NCBI GenBank assembly: GCA_900541675.1
Contig: UQKU01000006.1
Coordinates: forward strand, 1-64,000
Length of the DNA: 64,000 bases
Origin: an uncultured Collinsella sp.
GTDB taxonomy: Bacteria > Actinomycetota > Coriobacteriia > Coriobacteriales > Coriobacteriaceae
Reading direction: 5' to 3'
Below the pieces are notes generated by a model, which made no database searches, was not told the DNA's origin, and worked only from the letters and a program-made list of their open reading frames with translations. This document shows, piece by piece, positions 1 through 8,369 of this stretch. Every line of letters starts with the position of its first letter. The stretch's first letter is position 1. The position numbers were made by a program, and so were the translations under genes.

Positions 1-66
1 CGCGATGGGCGGGGATAGCCCGATTATTTTCCGGTTCGACGAACAGCCGATCGTGTCAAATTTGGT

Positions 67-900
67 CTAACAGAGCCAATCTTTTTGAGTTTCGTCCTCA
101 AACTTACCCAAACCATGAAGCTCTGCCAACATCCATGACCCATCTGGCATCCGCCAACCATAATCTGCCAGATAATAGCCGGCATTTCCTGGTCGAGCAA
201 TCTCAACCTGAAGCTCAGGCGCAACGACTCCAGCAAGGATCATTGCCGCTCGCGCCTCGGACTCTCCCCCGTTATCCGACCTCCCGTCCATATGCTCGAA
301 CACGCCAAACGCACGGGCGATGCCATGCAAACCGCGACAATTGGCCTGTGCATACGCACGCAGCTCCTCGCGGTCGACATCATACTCACGAGCCAATCCA
401 TCGGCGTAGCCAAGCGCATACCGAAATGCACTCGCGCGGGCAATATCGACCACCGTCCGATAGGGGTCCGTCAGCGTAAACGGGCCGAGCCGCCATAACT
501 CACCTGGGCGCCATCGACGATACTCAACGAACTCATATGTATCGCGCCCGGTAGATCTCGGCAACAACATCTGAACGGCATTAAGCAGCGAGTAAGCAGA
601 GCCGATACCGTACAGCAATGCCGCCGTTGAACCGCAGAAAATGGCATCCGGTTCGACGGCCGCAATAGCAGATGCAAGCTGGAAAATGCGGGCTTCCACG
701 TCAAGGTGGCTCCAACAAACAGGATCGGCGTACACATGGTTATAGAGTCGAATTAAAAGCTCTTCCTGCATAAGCTCACGCGCGCGCCGCTCATCCCAAG
801 GATCAGTCGTTATCAATAGCTGCTCGTCATGATGAATCCCGAGAGCGGAAAACAGCATCTTGGCATATGACTTCGGAAAATGTTTAGCTTTATTGGACAT
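67..900 (-). CDS. AbiEi-like / type IV antitoxin-like hypothetical protein, probably C-terminally truncated
   Basis: A 277-residue protein from the ATG at 900 (TTG at 921 and ATG at 912 are alternatives; none has a good ribosome site). The middle has the pattern of proteins annotated as AbiEi antitoxin-like regulators: FCGSTAALLYG, then LLPRSTGR, then FTLTDPYRTVVDIAR. Relatives usually continue beyond the segment here ending GLGKFEDETQ with a nuclease-like or DUF559-like tail. This ORF stops four residues later, just after a run of five A residues; dropping one A would extend the frame by about 15 residues, so decay or a frameshift is possible. Coding composition is more AT-rich than the neighbours. 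The family assignment is by remembered pattern only; no toxin partner is visible. Confidence 0.5.
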   Translation of the reverse strand: MSNKAKHFPKSYAKMLFSALGIHHDEQLLITTDPWDERRARELMQEELLIRLYNHVYADPVCWSHLDVEARIFQLASAIAAVEPDAIFCGSTAALLYGIGSAYSLLNAVQMLLPRSTGRDTYEFVEYRRWRPGELWRLGPFTLTDPYRTVVDIARASAFRYALGYADGLAREYDVDREELRAYAQANCRGLHGIARAFGVFEHMDGRSDNGGESEARAAMILAGVVAPELQVEIARPGNAGYYLADYGWRMPDGSWMLAELHGLGKFEDETQKDWLC

Positions 901-1085
901 GACCCGCACCATAACAATCAAGAACGAGTGAACGCCTTTACGCTATCGCAGAACGGCATTTAAATACCTTGCCAAAAGCTGACCAAAAGCTTGACGTCGC
1001 AGGTCAGAGCTTCAAAAAATATTTCCACTCTCGGTAGACGGTCGCTACGACCCTCCCAACGGCATCAAAATCCACCCTTACAATT

Positions 1086-1152
1086 AGTTGCGGTGAAATA
1101 CGGACTACATGGGCCATAAAAGCCGAAAAACAGTCCGTATTTCACCGCAACT
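1086..1152. repeat. 67-bp hairpin repeat, copy 1 of 3
   Basis: Perfect inverted arms beginning AGTTGCGGTGAAATACGGAC enclose a 25-nt centre. Copies of exactly the same length lie at 18187-18253 and 39195-39261. This copy is between the 3' end of the tRNA-Gly gene and the AbiEi-like gene. The rest of the 901-1234 gap shows nothing else I recognise. Confidence 0.85.
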
Positions 1153-1234
1153 TAGGAGGGGATGTGGGGTCCCCGGCATGTATATGAAAACGACTCTGGC
1201 GCCAAATGAAGCCAAAGCCGTTAAAACTATCCTA

Positions 1235-1308
1235 TGGAGCGGGCGACGGGAATCGAACCCGCGTCATCAGCTTGGAAGGCTGGGGTTCTACCATTGAACT
1301 ACGCCCGC
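1235..1308 (-). tRNA. tRNA-Gly (anticodon TCC)
   Basis: The minus strand gives a full cloverleaf: acceptor GCGGGCG paired with CGCCCGC, anticodon loop CTTCCAA with anticodon TCC, T-arm GGTTCGATTCC, and an encoded CCA end. It follows tRNA-Pro by a 6-bp gap and is probably co-transcribed with it. Confidence 0.95.
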
Positions 1309-1314
1309 AAGATA

Positions 1315-1391
1315 TGGTCGGGACGACAGGATTTGAACCTGCGACATCCTGCTCCCAAAGCAGGCGCGCTACCAAACTGCGCCACGTCCCG
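1315..1391 (-). tRNA. tRNA-Pro (anticodon TGG)
   Basis: The minus strand folds as a 77-nt tRNA with acceptor CGGGACG, anticodon loop TTTGGGA (anticodon TGG), T-arm GGTTCAAATCC and an encoded CCA. It is the first gene of a two-tRNA unit with tRNA-Gly. Confidence 0.95.
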
Positions 1392-1442
1392 AAGGTGTTG
1401 AGCAGCTAAGGTCTAAACCTTGCGTGTCCCAAAGCGAAGGAA

Positions 1443-1471
1443 ATTATAGGGGAGACTCCCCGCCTGTGCAA
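1443..1471 (-). promoter_or_regulatory. Promoter of the tRNA-Pro/tRNA-Gly unit
   Basis: On the minus strand TTGCAC (-35) and a perfect TATAAT (-10) are separated by 17 bp, about 50 bp before mature tRNA-Pro. The spacer contains a small GGGGA/TCCCC palindrome. Confidence 0.7.
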
Positions 1472-1482
1472 GCATTGATGCC

Positions 1483-2841
1483 TTAGCTCCTCGAATGTGC
1501 AACAAAACGACTATGGAGCAGACCGATCACAAAGGCAACCACGGCAACCGGCGCCCACGCGGCACCGATATCCGCCAGAGGCAGTGCATCGAACGGCAGC
1601 CACGCGCCCGCAAAGAACGCATCGCGGACCGAGGTGATCACACTCTGCACAGCAACCACGCCGCCGACCCACACCCACACCTGCGGATGAGCGTCGCAAA
1701 AGCCGTGCACCAGGCCCATCAGTACCAGTACGATGGCAACGGGATACAAGGCGTTGAGCATGGGCACCGAGAACATAAGAATCACGTCGAGGCCCACATT
1801 GGAGAGCACGCACGAAAACGCCGCGAACACAAAGGCGAGAATCGCAAAGGGACGGCGCATGGCCTCCTCGGAGGCCTCCGCTCCCCCTTCGACCACATAC
1901 GTCTCGCAGAAGTAACGCGAGCAGCAGCTGATGAGGCCGATGCACACGTTCATGCAGGCAAGGAAAAAGATCGCAAAGACGACGACCGTGCCGACAAGAC
2001 CAAAGTGCATAGAGGCCGAACGGGCGAGGATGGCGGCGCCGTTAGTAGCATCGGGCATAACCGTGCCGAGCTGCATGCCGGCAAGCGCCAGGCCGCAGTA
2101 GATGACGGCCATGAGCACGCCGGCGATCACACCGGAACGCGAAATCTCGAAGGCCACGCGCTTGTCATCGGTAACACCCAGCTCGTGGATGGTCTCGGCG
2201 ATGATAATGCCAAAGGCGAGCGACGCGAGCAGGTCCATGGTCTGGTAGCCGGTCAAAAAGCCTTGCACGGCGGCGCCTGCATCGTAGGGAGCCTGAGGCG
2301 CGGCAGCCGGTCCCAGCGGCGAGATCACGGCAGCACCCACAACCAGCACGATGAGCGCGATAAGCGCGGGGCCCGTAATGCGACCAAGCACGCGCGTGAT
2401 GACGCCCGGACGCAGCGTGAGCGCAAACGCGACGACGAAGAACCCGATGGCAAACACCAGACGTGCCGTGCCGAGCGAAACACCCTCGGGTAGCAGCGGC
2501 ACCAGCATTTCGAACGCCGTGGAGCTCGTGCGCGGAATGGCCAGGCACGGACCGATGGCCAGATACACAGCCGCGACAAAGAACTCACCAAACTTGGGGT
2601 GCACGCGCCCGGCCAGCTCGCGGGCCGTACCGGCGAGCGCGACAGCGATAAAGCCCATGACGGGCAGGCCAATGGCGGCAATCAGAAAGCCGAGCATGGC
2701 GACCGGCGTGGCAGAACCTGCCTGCAACGCCAGCAGCGGCGGAATAATGAGGTTGCCGGCGCCAAAGAGCATCGAGAACAGGGCGATGCCGACGGTGACG
2801 ACATGGTCGGAGCGCAGACCGCGCGGGGCGGATGAAGCCAT
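1483..2841 (-). CDS. brnQ: Branched-chain amino acid transporter (LIVCS family)
   Basis: A 452-residue, very hydrophobic protein with about 12 membrane segments. The N-terminus carries the family signature FGAGNLIIPP, the hallmark of the BrnQ/LIV-II carriers that bring in leucine, isoleucine and valine with a cation. Length matches the family (about 430-450). The ATG has a good ribosome site (GAAAGG, 7 nt upstream). The gene is separated from the selenium operon upstream by a terminator hairpin, so it is probably transcribed alone. No T-box or other leader is seen. The cation used (sodium or proton) cannot be read from the sequence. Confidence 0.9.
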   Translation of the reverse strand: MASSAPRGLRSDHVVTVGIALFSMLFGAGNLIIPPLLALQAGSATPVAMLGFLIAAIGLPVMGFIAVALAGTARELAGRVHPKFGEFFVAAVYLAIGPCLAIPRTSSTAFEMLVPLLPEGVSLGTARLVFAIGFFVVAFALTLRPGVITRVLGRITGPALIALIVLVVGAAVISPLGPAAAPQAPYDAGAAVQGFLTGYQTMDLLASLAFGIIIAETIHELGVTDDKRVAFEISRSGVIAGVLMAVIYCGLALAGMQLGTVMPDATNGAAILARSASMHFGLVGTVVVFAIFFLACMNVCIGLISCCSRYFCETYVVEGGAEASEEAMRRPFAILAFVFAAFSCVLSNVGLDVILMFSVPMLNALYPVAIVLVLMGLVHGFCDAHPQVWVWVGGVVAVQSVITSVRDAFFAGAWLPFDALPLADIGAAWAPVAVVAFVIGLLHSRFVAHSRS

Positions 2842-2864
2842 GAGAGCACCTTTCGAATCGAAAC

Positions 2865-2895
2865 AAAAACGGGACGGGCAAAAGACCCGTCCCGC
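2865..2895 (-). terminator. Rho-independent terminator of the selenium operon
   Basis: Read on the minus strand: a 9-bp stem CGGGACGGG/CCCGTCCCG followed by TTTTTG. It lies between the stop of the csd gene and the brnQ start. Confidence 0.85.
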
Positions 2896-2917
2896 AAGTA
2901 TATACGCTCTAGCAGCT

Positions 2918-4057
2918 TTAGCAGGCTAAATCGCGCAAAGCGTCAATCGCGGTGTCGACTTCTTCGGCCGTGTTGAAGTAACCAAACGAGAAGCGAACCA
3001 CGCCCTGGCGCTCGGTTCCCAGCGCGCGGTGCATGAGCGGAGCGCAATGGGCGCCGGGGCGCGTCGCAATCCCCCACCCTTGCATGAGCGCGTCCGAGAT
3101 CTCGGCCGAATCGATATCGCCCACGTTGAGTGAGACGATCGCCGAGCGCACGGGCTGGTCAAACGCACCGTAGAGCGCAATACCGGGGATTTCGCGAACG
3201 CCGGCGAGGAAGCGCTCAGCCAGCGCGCGTTCGCGAGCTGCAATCGTCTCCACCCCGCCCTGGGCCTCGATAAAGTCGAGACCAGCGGAAAGACCCGCGA
3301 TGCCGTGGCCGTTGAGCGTGCCCGCCTCAAGGCGCGTGGGCCACTCCATGGGCTGCAACGAATCGAAGCTGTGCACACCCGTGCCGCCCATGGCCCACGG
3401 TGCCACGTCAACGCTCTCCGCCACGGCCAGGCCGCCGGTCCCCTGCGGGCCCATAAGCCCCTTGTGGCCGGTAAAGCACACGACGTCGAGGCCCATGGCA
3501 TCCATGTCAATCTTCGCCGTACCGGCAGACTGCGAGGCATCGACGATCACAAGCGCACCGGCAGCATGGGCCATGGCCGCCACACGCGCAATGTCAACCG
3601 CGTTGCCAGTCACATTGGAGGCGTGCGTCACCACCACGGCACGCGTACCGGACGTGACTAGTCGCTCGAGCTCGTCGTAGTCGAGCAAGCCGCTCGCATC
3701 GCAACCCGCATGCTCAACCGTCACCACCTGCTCTGCCGCCAGGCGGTTGAGCGGACGCAGCACGGAGTTGTGCTCGAGCACCGTTGTGACCACACGGTCG
3801 CCGGGGCGCACCACCCCATTGATGGCGGTGTTGAGCGCCGCCGTAGAGTTGGGCGTAAAACAAACATGGTCAGCACGCGGGCAGCCCAGCAAGCGCGCAA
3901 ACTTGGCACGGCAAGCGTGAATCGTACGCGCCGCGTCGAGCGCACCCGACGTGGCGCCGCGCCCGGCATTGCCGAGCGAACACATCGCCTGCGTCACGGC
4001 ATCGATGACCGTCTGCGGCTTGTGCATGGTCGTCGCCGCGTTATCCAGGTAGATCAT
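2918..4057 (-). CDS. Class V aminotransferase / cysteine desulfurase-like protein of the selenium cluster
   Basis: A 379-residue PLP enzyme. It begins MIYLDNAATT, a typical cysteine desulfurase N-terminus, and has the PLP-lysine motif FTGHKGLMGPQGTGG near residue 200. The family (EF2568-like subgroup of NifS/CsdB enzymes) is commonly encoded beside selD and yedF and is thought to mobilise sulfur or selenium from cysteine or selenocysteine. The chosen ATG at 4057 overlaps the stop of the DUF3343 gene as ATGA, so the two are translationally coupled. It is the last gene of selD-yedF-DUF3343-csd. Whether the substrate is cysteine or selenocysteine cannot be decided from sequence. Confidence 0.85.
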   Translation of the reverse strand: MIYLDNAATTMHKPQTVIDAVTQAMCSLGNAGRGATSGALDAARTIHACRAKFARLLGCPRADHVCFTPNSTAALNTAINGVVRPGDRVVTTVLEHNSVLRPLNRLAAEQVVTVEHAGCDASGLLDYDELERLVTSGTRAVVVTHASNVTGNAVDIARVAAMAHAAGALVIVDASQSAGTAKIDMDAMGLDVVCFTGHKGLMGPQGTGGLAVAESVDVAPWAMGGTGVHSFDSLQPMEWPTRLEAGTLNGHGIAGLSAGLDFIEAQGGVETIAARERALAERFLAGVREIPGIALYGAFDQPVRSAIVSLNVGDIDSAEISDALMQGWGIATRPGAHCAPLMHRALGTERQGVVRFSFGYFNTAEEVDTAIDALRDLAC

Positions 4058-4305
4058 CGCACGACCTCCCACATATCAATCACGGTAAAGCCCTCGGTAG
4101 GAACGCCCGCCGCGGCGAGTTCGCCGCGCAGCAGCTCCTCATCGGCAGGCAACGCCTTCCACGCCAGACCGCAGCCGGCAGCGACCTCCCCGGGCACGGG
4201 AATCGTTCGCCCGGGAAGGCCGCGCTCGACGCACAGGGACTCGCAACCCATGGCGGCCGCCGTGGTGGGAAACGTGATGACAAGCGCCGGGCGCTTCTCC
4301 CTCAT
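4054..4305 (-). CDS. DUF3343 small protein (putative Se/S carrier-like)
   Basis: An 83-residue protein starting at the ATG 4305, which has GGAG 6 nt upstream; the longer frame would need a TTG start. It contains a central conserved-looking GEVAAGCGLAWKA segment with one cysteine. Short DUF3343 proteins are recurrent neighbours of yedF and the class V aminotransferase in selenium-using anaerobes and are proposed to carry or sense the chalcogen, without direct proof known to me. It overlaps the csd gene by 4 bp and follows yedF closely, so it belongs to the same operon. Confidence 0.75.
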   Translation of the reverse strand: MREKRPALVITFPTTAAAMGCESLCVERGLPGRTIPVPGEVAAGCGLAWKALPADEELLRGELAAAGVPTEGFTVIDMWEVVR

Positions 4306-4324
4306 GGCAACTCCAACCAATACG

Positions 4325-4951
4325 CTACGGGCGCACGACGCGCACGGCCTGCTCCATCTTCTCCACGATCACGTACATGTTGGTGACCTCGCCCACCGCA
4401 AGCTGGTCTTTAATGCCATAGTGGTCCAGGCAGGTACCGCAGGTGAGAATCTCGACACCCTGCTCGGCCAGGCCCTTCAGGTCGTCGAGCACCGGCGAGC
4501 CCTCTACGGTGAGCTTGGCACCGCCGTTGTAGAACAGCATAGTCGCGGGCAGCTCCTCCTGCTGCGTCACGGCAAAGATGAAGGCCTTCATGAGCTTGTG
4601 GCCCAGCTCGTCGTCGCCGCGGCCCATGCAGTCGGTGTAGACGGAAACGACGAGTTTGCCCTTGCCGGCGCTGGCACCACAGAAGGCAGCACCATCCTGC
4701 TCGGGATCGGCCACGGCAACGGCGCCAGAGGTCGCCACGGTCACGTGCCACTCGGCATCAGAAACCTTCTCAACCGAGGCTGCGCAGCCCTTCTCCTGCG
4801 CCATCTTGGAGATGTTCTTGACGGCGGTCTCGTTGTCGACCGAGGTCACCACAGCGCCCTCGCCATCGAGCTGTTTGAGCGCCTTAAGCGTCTTGACGAC
4901 GGGCAGCGGGCAGGCATCGCCCATGGCATTGACTTCAATCTTGGTAGACAT
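4325..4951 (-). CDS. yedF: Selenium metabolism protein YedF (TusA-like plus DsrE-like domains)
   Basis: A 208-residue protein. Residues about 1-75 are a TusA-like sulfurtransferase domain with the active-site motif GDACPLPVVKT. The second half is a DsrE-like domain with GTCLDHYGI near residue 173. This two-domain arrangement is typical of the YedF that accompanies selD; the partner role is inferred to be handling persulfide or perselenide. The start is the ATG after a GAAAGGA site; the reading frame stays open upstream but has no ribosome site there. It follows selD by about 60 bp in the same operon. Confidence 0.9.
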   Translation of the reverse strand: MSTKIEVNAMGDACPLPVVKTLKALKQLDGEGAVVTSVDNETAVKNISKMAQEKGCAASVEKVSDAEWHVTVATSGAVAVADPEQDGAAFCGASAGKGKLVVSVYTDCMGRGDDELGHKLMKAFIFAVTQQEELPATMLFYNGGAKLTVEGSPVLDDLKGLAEQGVEILTCGTCLDHYGIKDQLAVGEVTNMYVIVEKMEQAVRVVRP

Positions 4952-5012
4952 AGCAAATTCCTTTCGAAAGAACCGTTCTAGAGAACGGTAAACAGTTACA
5001 TAAACGTGCGGG

Positions 5013-6062
5013 CTAGCGAACAACGCGGACGGCAGGACCGCCCGGCTCCGCCTCGCACACGCGCCCGACAACGGCCGCGATGCGCCCCTCGGCATCCAGG
5101 CGACACGCAAGCTCATCCACATCGGCAGCAGGCGCTGCGATAAGCAGGCCACCAGACGTCTGCGGATCGTACAGCGCGTCGAGCATGCCCGGCTCCAGGT
5201 CATCGTCGGCAGCTACACGCGGGCCAAAGAAGTCCTGGTTGCGGTAGGCGCCGGCAGGGATAATGCCCAGACGCGCCATGTCGAGCACCTGATCAAAGAG
5301 CGGCACCGCCCCCGACGCAAGCTCAATCTGCACGCCCGAGCCCTCGGCCATCTCGCACGCATGCCCGATCAGGCCAAAGCCCGTAATGTCGGTGCAGCCG
5401 TGAATTTCGAGTCCCTCGGCCAGGCGAATCGGCGCCTCGTTGAGGGTGCGCATCGAGTCAAACATGGCTGCGGCCTCGTCCTGCTCGATGAGCTCGCCCT
5501 TAATGGCCGTGGTGATGATGCCCGAGCCGATGGCCTTGGTCAGCAGCAACGCATCGCCCACGCGCGCGCCGCTGTTGGCGAGCATACGGTCAAGCGCGAC
5601 AAACCCGCTCACGGACAAGCCGTACTTGGGCTCGTCATCGTTGATGGTGTGGCCGCCCGCGATGGAGCAACCCGCCTCGACGCACTTGTCGGCGCCGCCC
5701 GCCAGAATCTGACCGGCAACCTCAACGCCCAGGCAACTGGGAATGCACAGCAGGTTCATGGCATGGCTCGGCCGCCCGCCCATGGCGTAAATGTCCGACA
5801 GCGAGTTGGCCGCGGCGATCTGGCCAAACAGAAACGGGTCGTCGACCATCGGCGGGAAGAAGTCGACGGACTGCACGAGGCCCAGGTTCTCCCCCACCTT
5901 GAAGACGCTCGCATCGTCGGAGGTATCGAACCCCACGAGCAAGTTGTCATTATGCACATTGGGCAAATCGCCCAGGACCTGGGCGAGGGCTCCGGGAGCC
6001 AGCTTGGCGGCTCAACCGCTCGCGGCCGTCATAGACGTGAGCTTAATCTGATCGTCAGCCAT
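5013..6062 (-). CDS. selD: Selenide, water dikinase SelD, itself a selenoprotein (in-frame UGA at codon 17)
   Basis: SelD makes selenophosphate from selenide and ATP for Sec-tRNA and selenouridine synthesis. The full gene begins at ATG 6062, with a strong GAGGAGG site, and contains a TGA at 6012-6014 inside ASG-U-AAK. That is the position of the catalytic Cys/Sec in the glycine-rich loop of SelD. Reading through gives 349 residues, the normal family length; starting after the TGA (5966) would delete the active site. The bases just after the UGA can form short stem-loops (GGCTC CCG GAGCC), as expected for a bacterial SECIS. Later motifs include GFDTSDDASVF and DITGFGLIGHA. It is the first gene of the selenium operon; a TATACT -10 box lies at 6098-6103. 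The host must therefore carry selA, selB and selC elsewhere. Confidence 0.95.
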
Positions 6063-6132
6063 CGATACCTCCTCTCATCGGTCAATCATTTTCTCCCAGT
6101 ATACGCATGAATGCGAGCCGACGGCGGATGCA

Positions 6133-6897
6133 TTAATTGAGCGCCTGTGCGCGAATCGCCGCGCCGATCGCTCCGGCAAAGCGAGCCTGGGGCGAGGTGG
6201 TCACCGGCGACCCCAGCTGCACGGCAAGCCGCTCCACAACGTAGGCGTTCTCGCACAGCCCTCCCGTCAGATAGTACGGAGCGCCCACCGCCTGCCCGGC
6301 CATGGTCGCCACGCGCGACACGACGCTTTCGATCACGCCGCGCGCAATGTTCTCGCGAGGCTCGCCACGACCGATCAGGCTGATGACCTCACTTTCGGCA
6401 AAGACCGTGCACATACTGGATATCTTGGTGGGTTCGCCGGTGCGGGCGAGGTCTGCCATCTGCCGCTGGGTAATACCCAGGCGGTCAGCCATGATCTCCA
6501 GAAAGCGCCCCGTGCCGGCGGCGCACTTGTCGTTCATGGCGAACTTGGCCACGCGGCCACTTTTAAGCTGAATGACCTTGGTGTCCTGACCACCCACATC
6601 GATCACGGTACCGTGATCGCCAAACAGACGCACGGCACCGGTGCCGTGGCAGGTAATCTCGGTCACGACCTTATGCGCATAGGGCACGGCGACACGACCG
6701 CAGCCGGTCGCGATTACGCGCACGTCGTCGGCAGCCACGTCATAGCCAGCCGCGGTAAGCTCGCAGCGCAGCCGCTCGGAAGCATCGACCGAGGAGAACC
6801 CGGTTGGCTGCACGCACGTCCACGCCACCGAACCCTCCCCATCGACCACAGCAGCCTTAGCCGCCGTAGACCCGATATCGATCCCGATCCCTATCAT
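6133..6897 (-). CDS. ATP-dependent activase of 2-hydroxyacyl-CoA dehydratase / double-cubane reductases
   Basis: A 254-residue ASKHA-fold ATPase. It opens with GIDIGSTAAKAAVVDG (phosphate loop), has DVGGQDTKVI, and carries the two cysteines that hold the bridging [4Fe-4S] cluster of the dimer: NDKCAAGTG and SSMCTVFAESEV. Such activases (HgdC, BadF/BadG, YjiL) inject one electron into a partner iron-sulfur enzyme at very low potential, driven by ATP. The partners here are the two reductase-like genes just upstream at 7053 and 8370, transcribed in the same direction. Length matches the family (about 255-260). Confidence 0.92.
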   Translation of the reverse strand: MIGIGIDIGSTAAKAAVVDGEGSVAWTCVQPTGFSSVDASERLRCELTAAGYDVAADDVRVIATGCGRVAVPYAHKVVTEITCHGTGAVRLFGDHGTVIDVGGQDTKVIQLKSGRVAKFAMNDKCAAGTGRFLEIMADRLGITQRQMADLARTGEPTKISSMCTVFAESEVISLIGRGEPRENIARGVIESVVSRVATMAGQAVGAPYYLTGGLCENAYVVERLAVQLGSPVTTSPQARFAGAIGAAIRAQALN

Positions 6898-6958
6898 GGC
6901 TCTCTCCCAATCTAAACATCATAGACAGTGGCGCGTTCAGGCGCCTTAGCTCTAGGTT

Positions 6959-7050
6959 TCTCAGGTGCCGGAGATTGCCCCGAAAGAGGAGCGCAGCGTA
7001 CTTTGGGTACGCAAGCGACGGTTTGAGGGGCAAGATCCGGTGCCTGAGGA
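6959..7050 (-). repeat. Composite hairpin element, copy A (conserved internal-loop core)
   Basis: Outer arms of about 23 nt (6959-6981 with 7027-7050) pair with few mismatches. Between them are the conserved strings GAAAGAGGAG and CGACGGTTTGA (plus-strand reading), enclosing a small hairpin GCGTAC/GTACGC. It sits directly after the stop codon of the minus-strand reductase gene. Related elements are at 8258, 23778 and 26871. Confidence 0.85.
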
Positions 7051-7052
7051 AG

Positions 7053-8216
7053 CTAGAGGGTTTCGATGAAGGCAGCGATGCGGGTCTCGATCTGGCCCAT
7101 GTCGCCGTTGCTGTAGTTGGTCTCGATCTTCATGTACGGAATATCCGCACCCTCGACGGCCTCCTGCATGCGCGCGCTCTCAACGTTGAAGGTGTGGCAG
7201 GCCTGTAGCACGCTCTCCACTACACCATCGACATGGTACTTCTCGCACATGGTCAGCGTGTTTTCCATGCGGCCTTCGTTAGGCGTCATGACCGAGCAGT
7301 TGATGTCCAGGTAGCGGTCGGCGATGGCGCGCAGGATATCGGGCGCGTCCGGGTCGATCATCATGGCCGCCGTGCGCTCGCCCGAGCAGTCGTCCATGCA
7401 CACGACCACACCGCCGTTGGACTCGATGGTGCGACCGATCTTGTTGATCACACCGCCCACCGGGCAACCGGTGATCAGAATGCGCTTGGCATCCGCCGCA
7501 ACCGGGCGCTCGCCCGCGTCGTAGGCCTCGCGCAGCTTGGCAACCTTTTGCTCTAGCTGCTGCGTATAGGCCTCAATATCAAAGCTGAACGTACCGGCAA
7601 ACATAGTGCTCATCAGGTCGACGCCGCTCATGGCCGCCGGCTGGTTGGCCTGCAGCGCAAACATCTCGAGCTGGGCCGCACGCAAGCGGTTGCGACGACG
7701 GACGGCAGCGCGCAGGTCATCGCCGGTAATCGTGATACCGTAGAAACCCTCAAGCTCCTCCTTGAGCAGACGGCACTCCTCGTACCAGCCCTCGCGCTCG
7801 TAGGCGCGGTCGCGACCCTGCGGAAGATGCAGAATGTGCGTGCGCTTGAGCTCGTTGAGTAGCTCGTACATCTTCTTCTTGCCGTCGCAGGTGGTCTCGC
7901 CGATGATCATGTCGCTAAAGTACGTAAACGGGCACTTTTGCGAATAGGCAAAACCGTAGGTCGACTTGATGAGCGGACACAGATTTGCCGGCAGCACCTT
8001 CTCGGCCTCGGGAATCACCTCATCGGATGTGCCGCACAAGGCCACGCTTGCAGCGCCCGCGGCATCGATAATCTCGAGCGGCGTATAGCTGCACAAAAAG
8101 CCGACCAGGCGATTGCCGGCCTGTTTGTAATCCTTGACACGAATAAACGCCGCCTTGCGTTGCTCGTTGAACTCCTCAAACGTGGACGGCAACGGCTGCT
8201 CAATATTTTCCGACAT
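7053..8216 (-). CDS. Double-cubane-cluster anaerobic reductase (2-hydroxyacyl-CoA dehydratase family), paralogue 2
   Basis: A 387-residue protein starting at ATG 8216, where MSENIEQ begins. It has the family cysteine signatures LPANLCPLIKS, the nearby KCPFTYF, and GETTCDGKKKMYE, then GCPVGG and DDCSGERT in the second half. These match the YjiM/DCCP branch of the HgdB superfamily, single-subunit enzymes with a [8Fe-9S] double-cubane cluster that reduce small unreactive molecules once primed by an activase; the physiological substrate is unknown. It lies between paralogue 1 and the activase on the same strand. Classic 2-hydroxyglutaryl-CoA dehydratase is the less likely alternative, because no dehydrogenase or CoA-transferase genes are nearby. 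Confidence 0.85.
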   Translation of the reverse strand: MSENIEQPLPSTFEEFNEQRKAAFIRVKDYKQAGNRLVGFLCSYTPLEIIDAAGAASVALCGTSDEVIPEAEKVLPANLCPLIKSTYGFAYSQKCPFTYFSDMIIGETTCDGKKKMYELLNELKRTHILHLPQGRDRAYEREGWYEECRLLKEELEGFYGITITGDDLRAAVRRRNRLRAAQLEMFALQANQPAAMSGVDLMSTMFAGTFSFDIEAYTQQLEQKVAKLREAYDAGERPVAADAKRILITGCPVGGVINKIGRTIESNGGVVVCMDDCSGERTAAMMIDPDAPDILRAIADRYLDINCSVMTPNEGRMENTLTMCEKYHVDGVVESVLQACHTFNVESARMQEAVEGADIPYMKIETNYSNGDMGQIETRIAAFIETL

Positions 8217-8257
8217 ATAACTCCTTAAGAAACCTTTTAACCAACCAAGGAAACGGC

Positions 8258-8351
8258 TTTCCCAGGTGCCCGAGGTTGCCGTGAAAGAGGAGCGCCGCAT
8301 ACTTTAGTAGCAAGCGACGGTTTGAACGGCAAGATCGGGTGCCTGGGGAAA
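8258..8351 (-). repeat. Composite hairpin element, copy B
   Basis: Same architecture as copy A: arms 8258-8282 and 8326-8351 are complementary, and the core has GAAAGAGGAG and CGACGGTTTGA around a small hairpin. Its arms resemble those of copy A (AGGTGCC..GAG.TTGCC), while copies C and D have unrelated arms. It lies between the two reductase paralogues, after the stop of paralogue 1. Confidence 0.85.
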
Positions 8352-8369
8352 ACGCCGAGACGGATAACC

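Noticed and set aside
3710..4981. Open frame of 423 codons on the plus strand
   Set aside because: It is antisense to csd, DUF3343 and yedF, has shadow-type composition (many His, Arg, Gly) and no family match.
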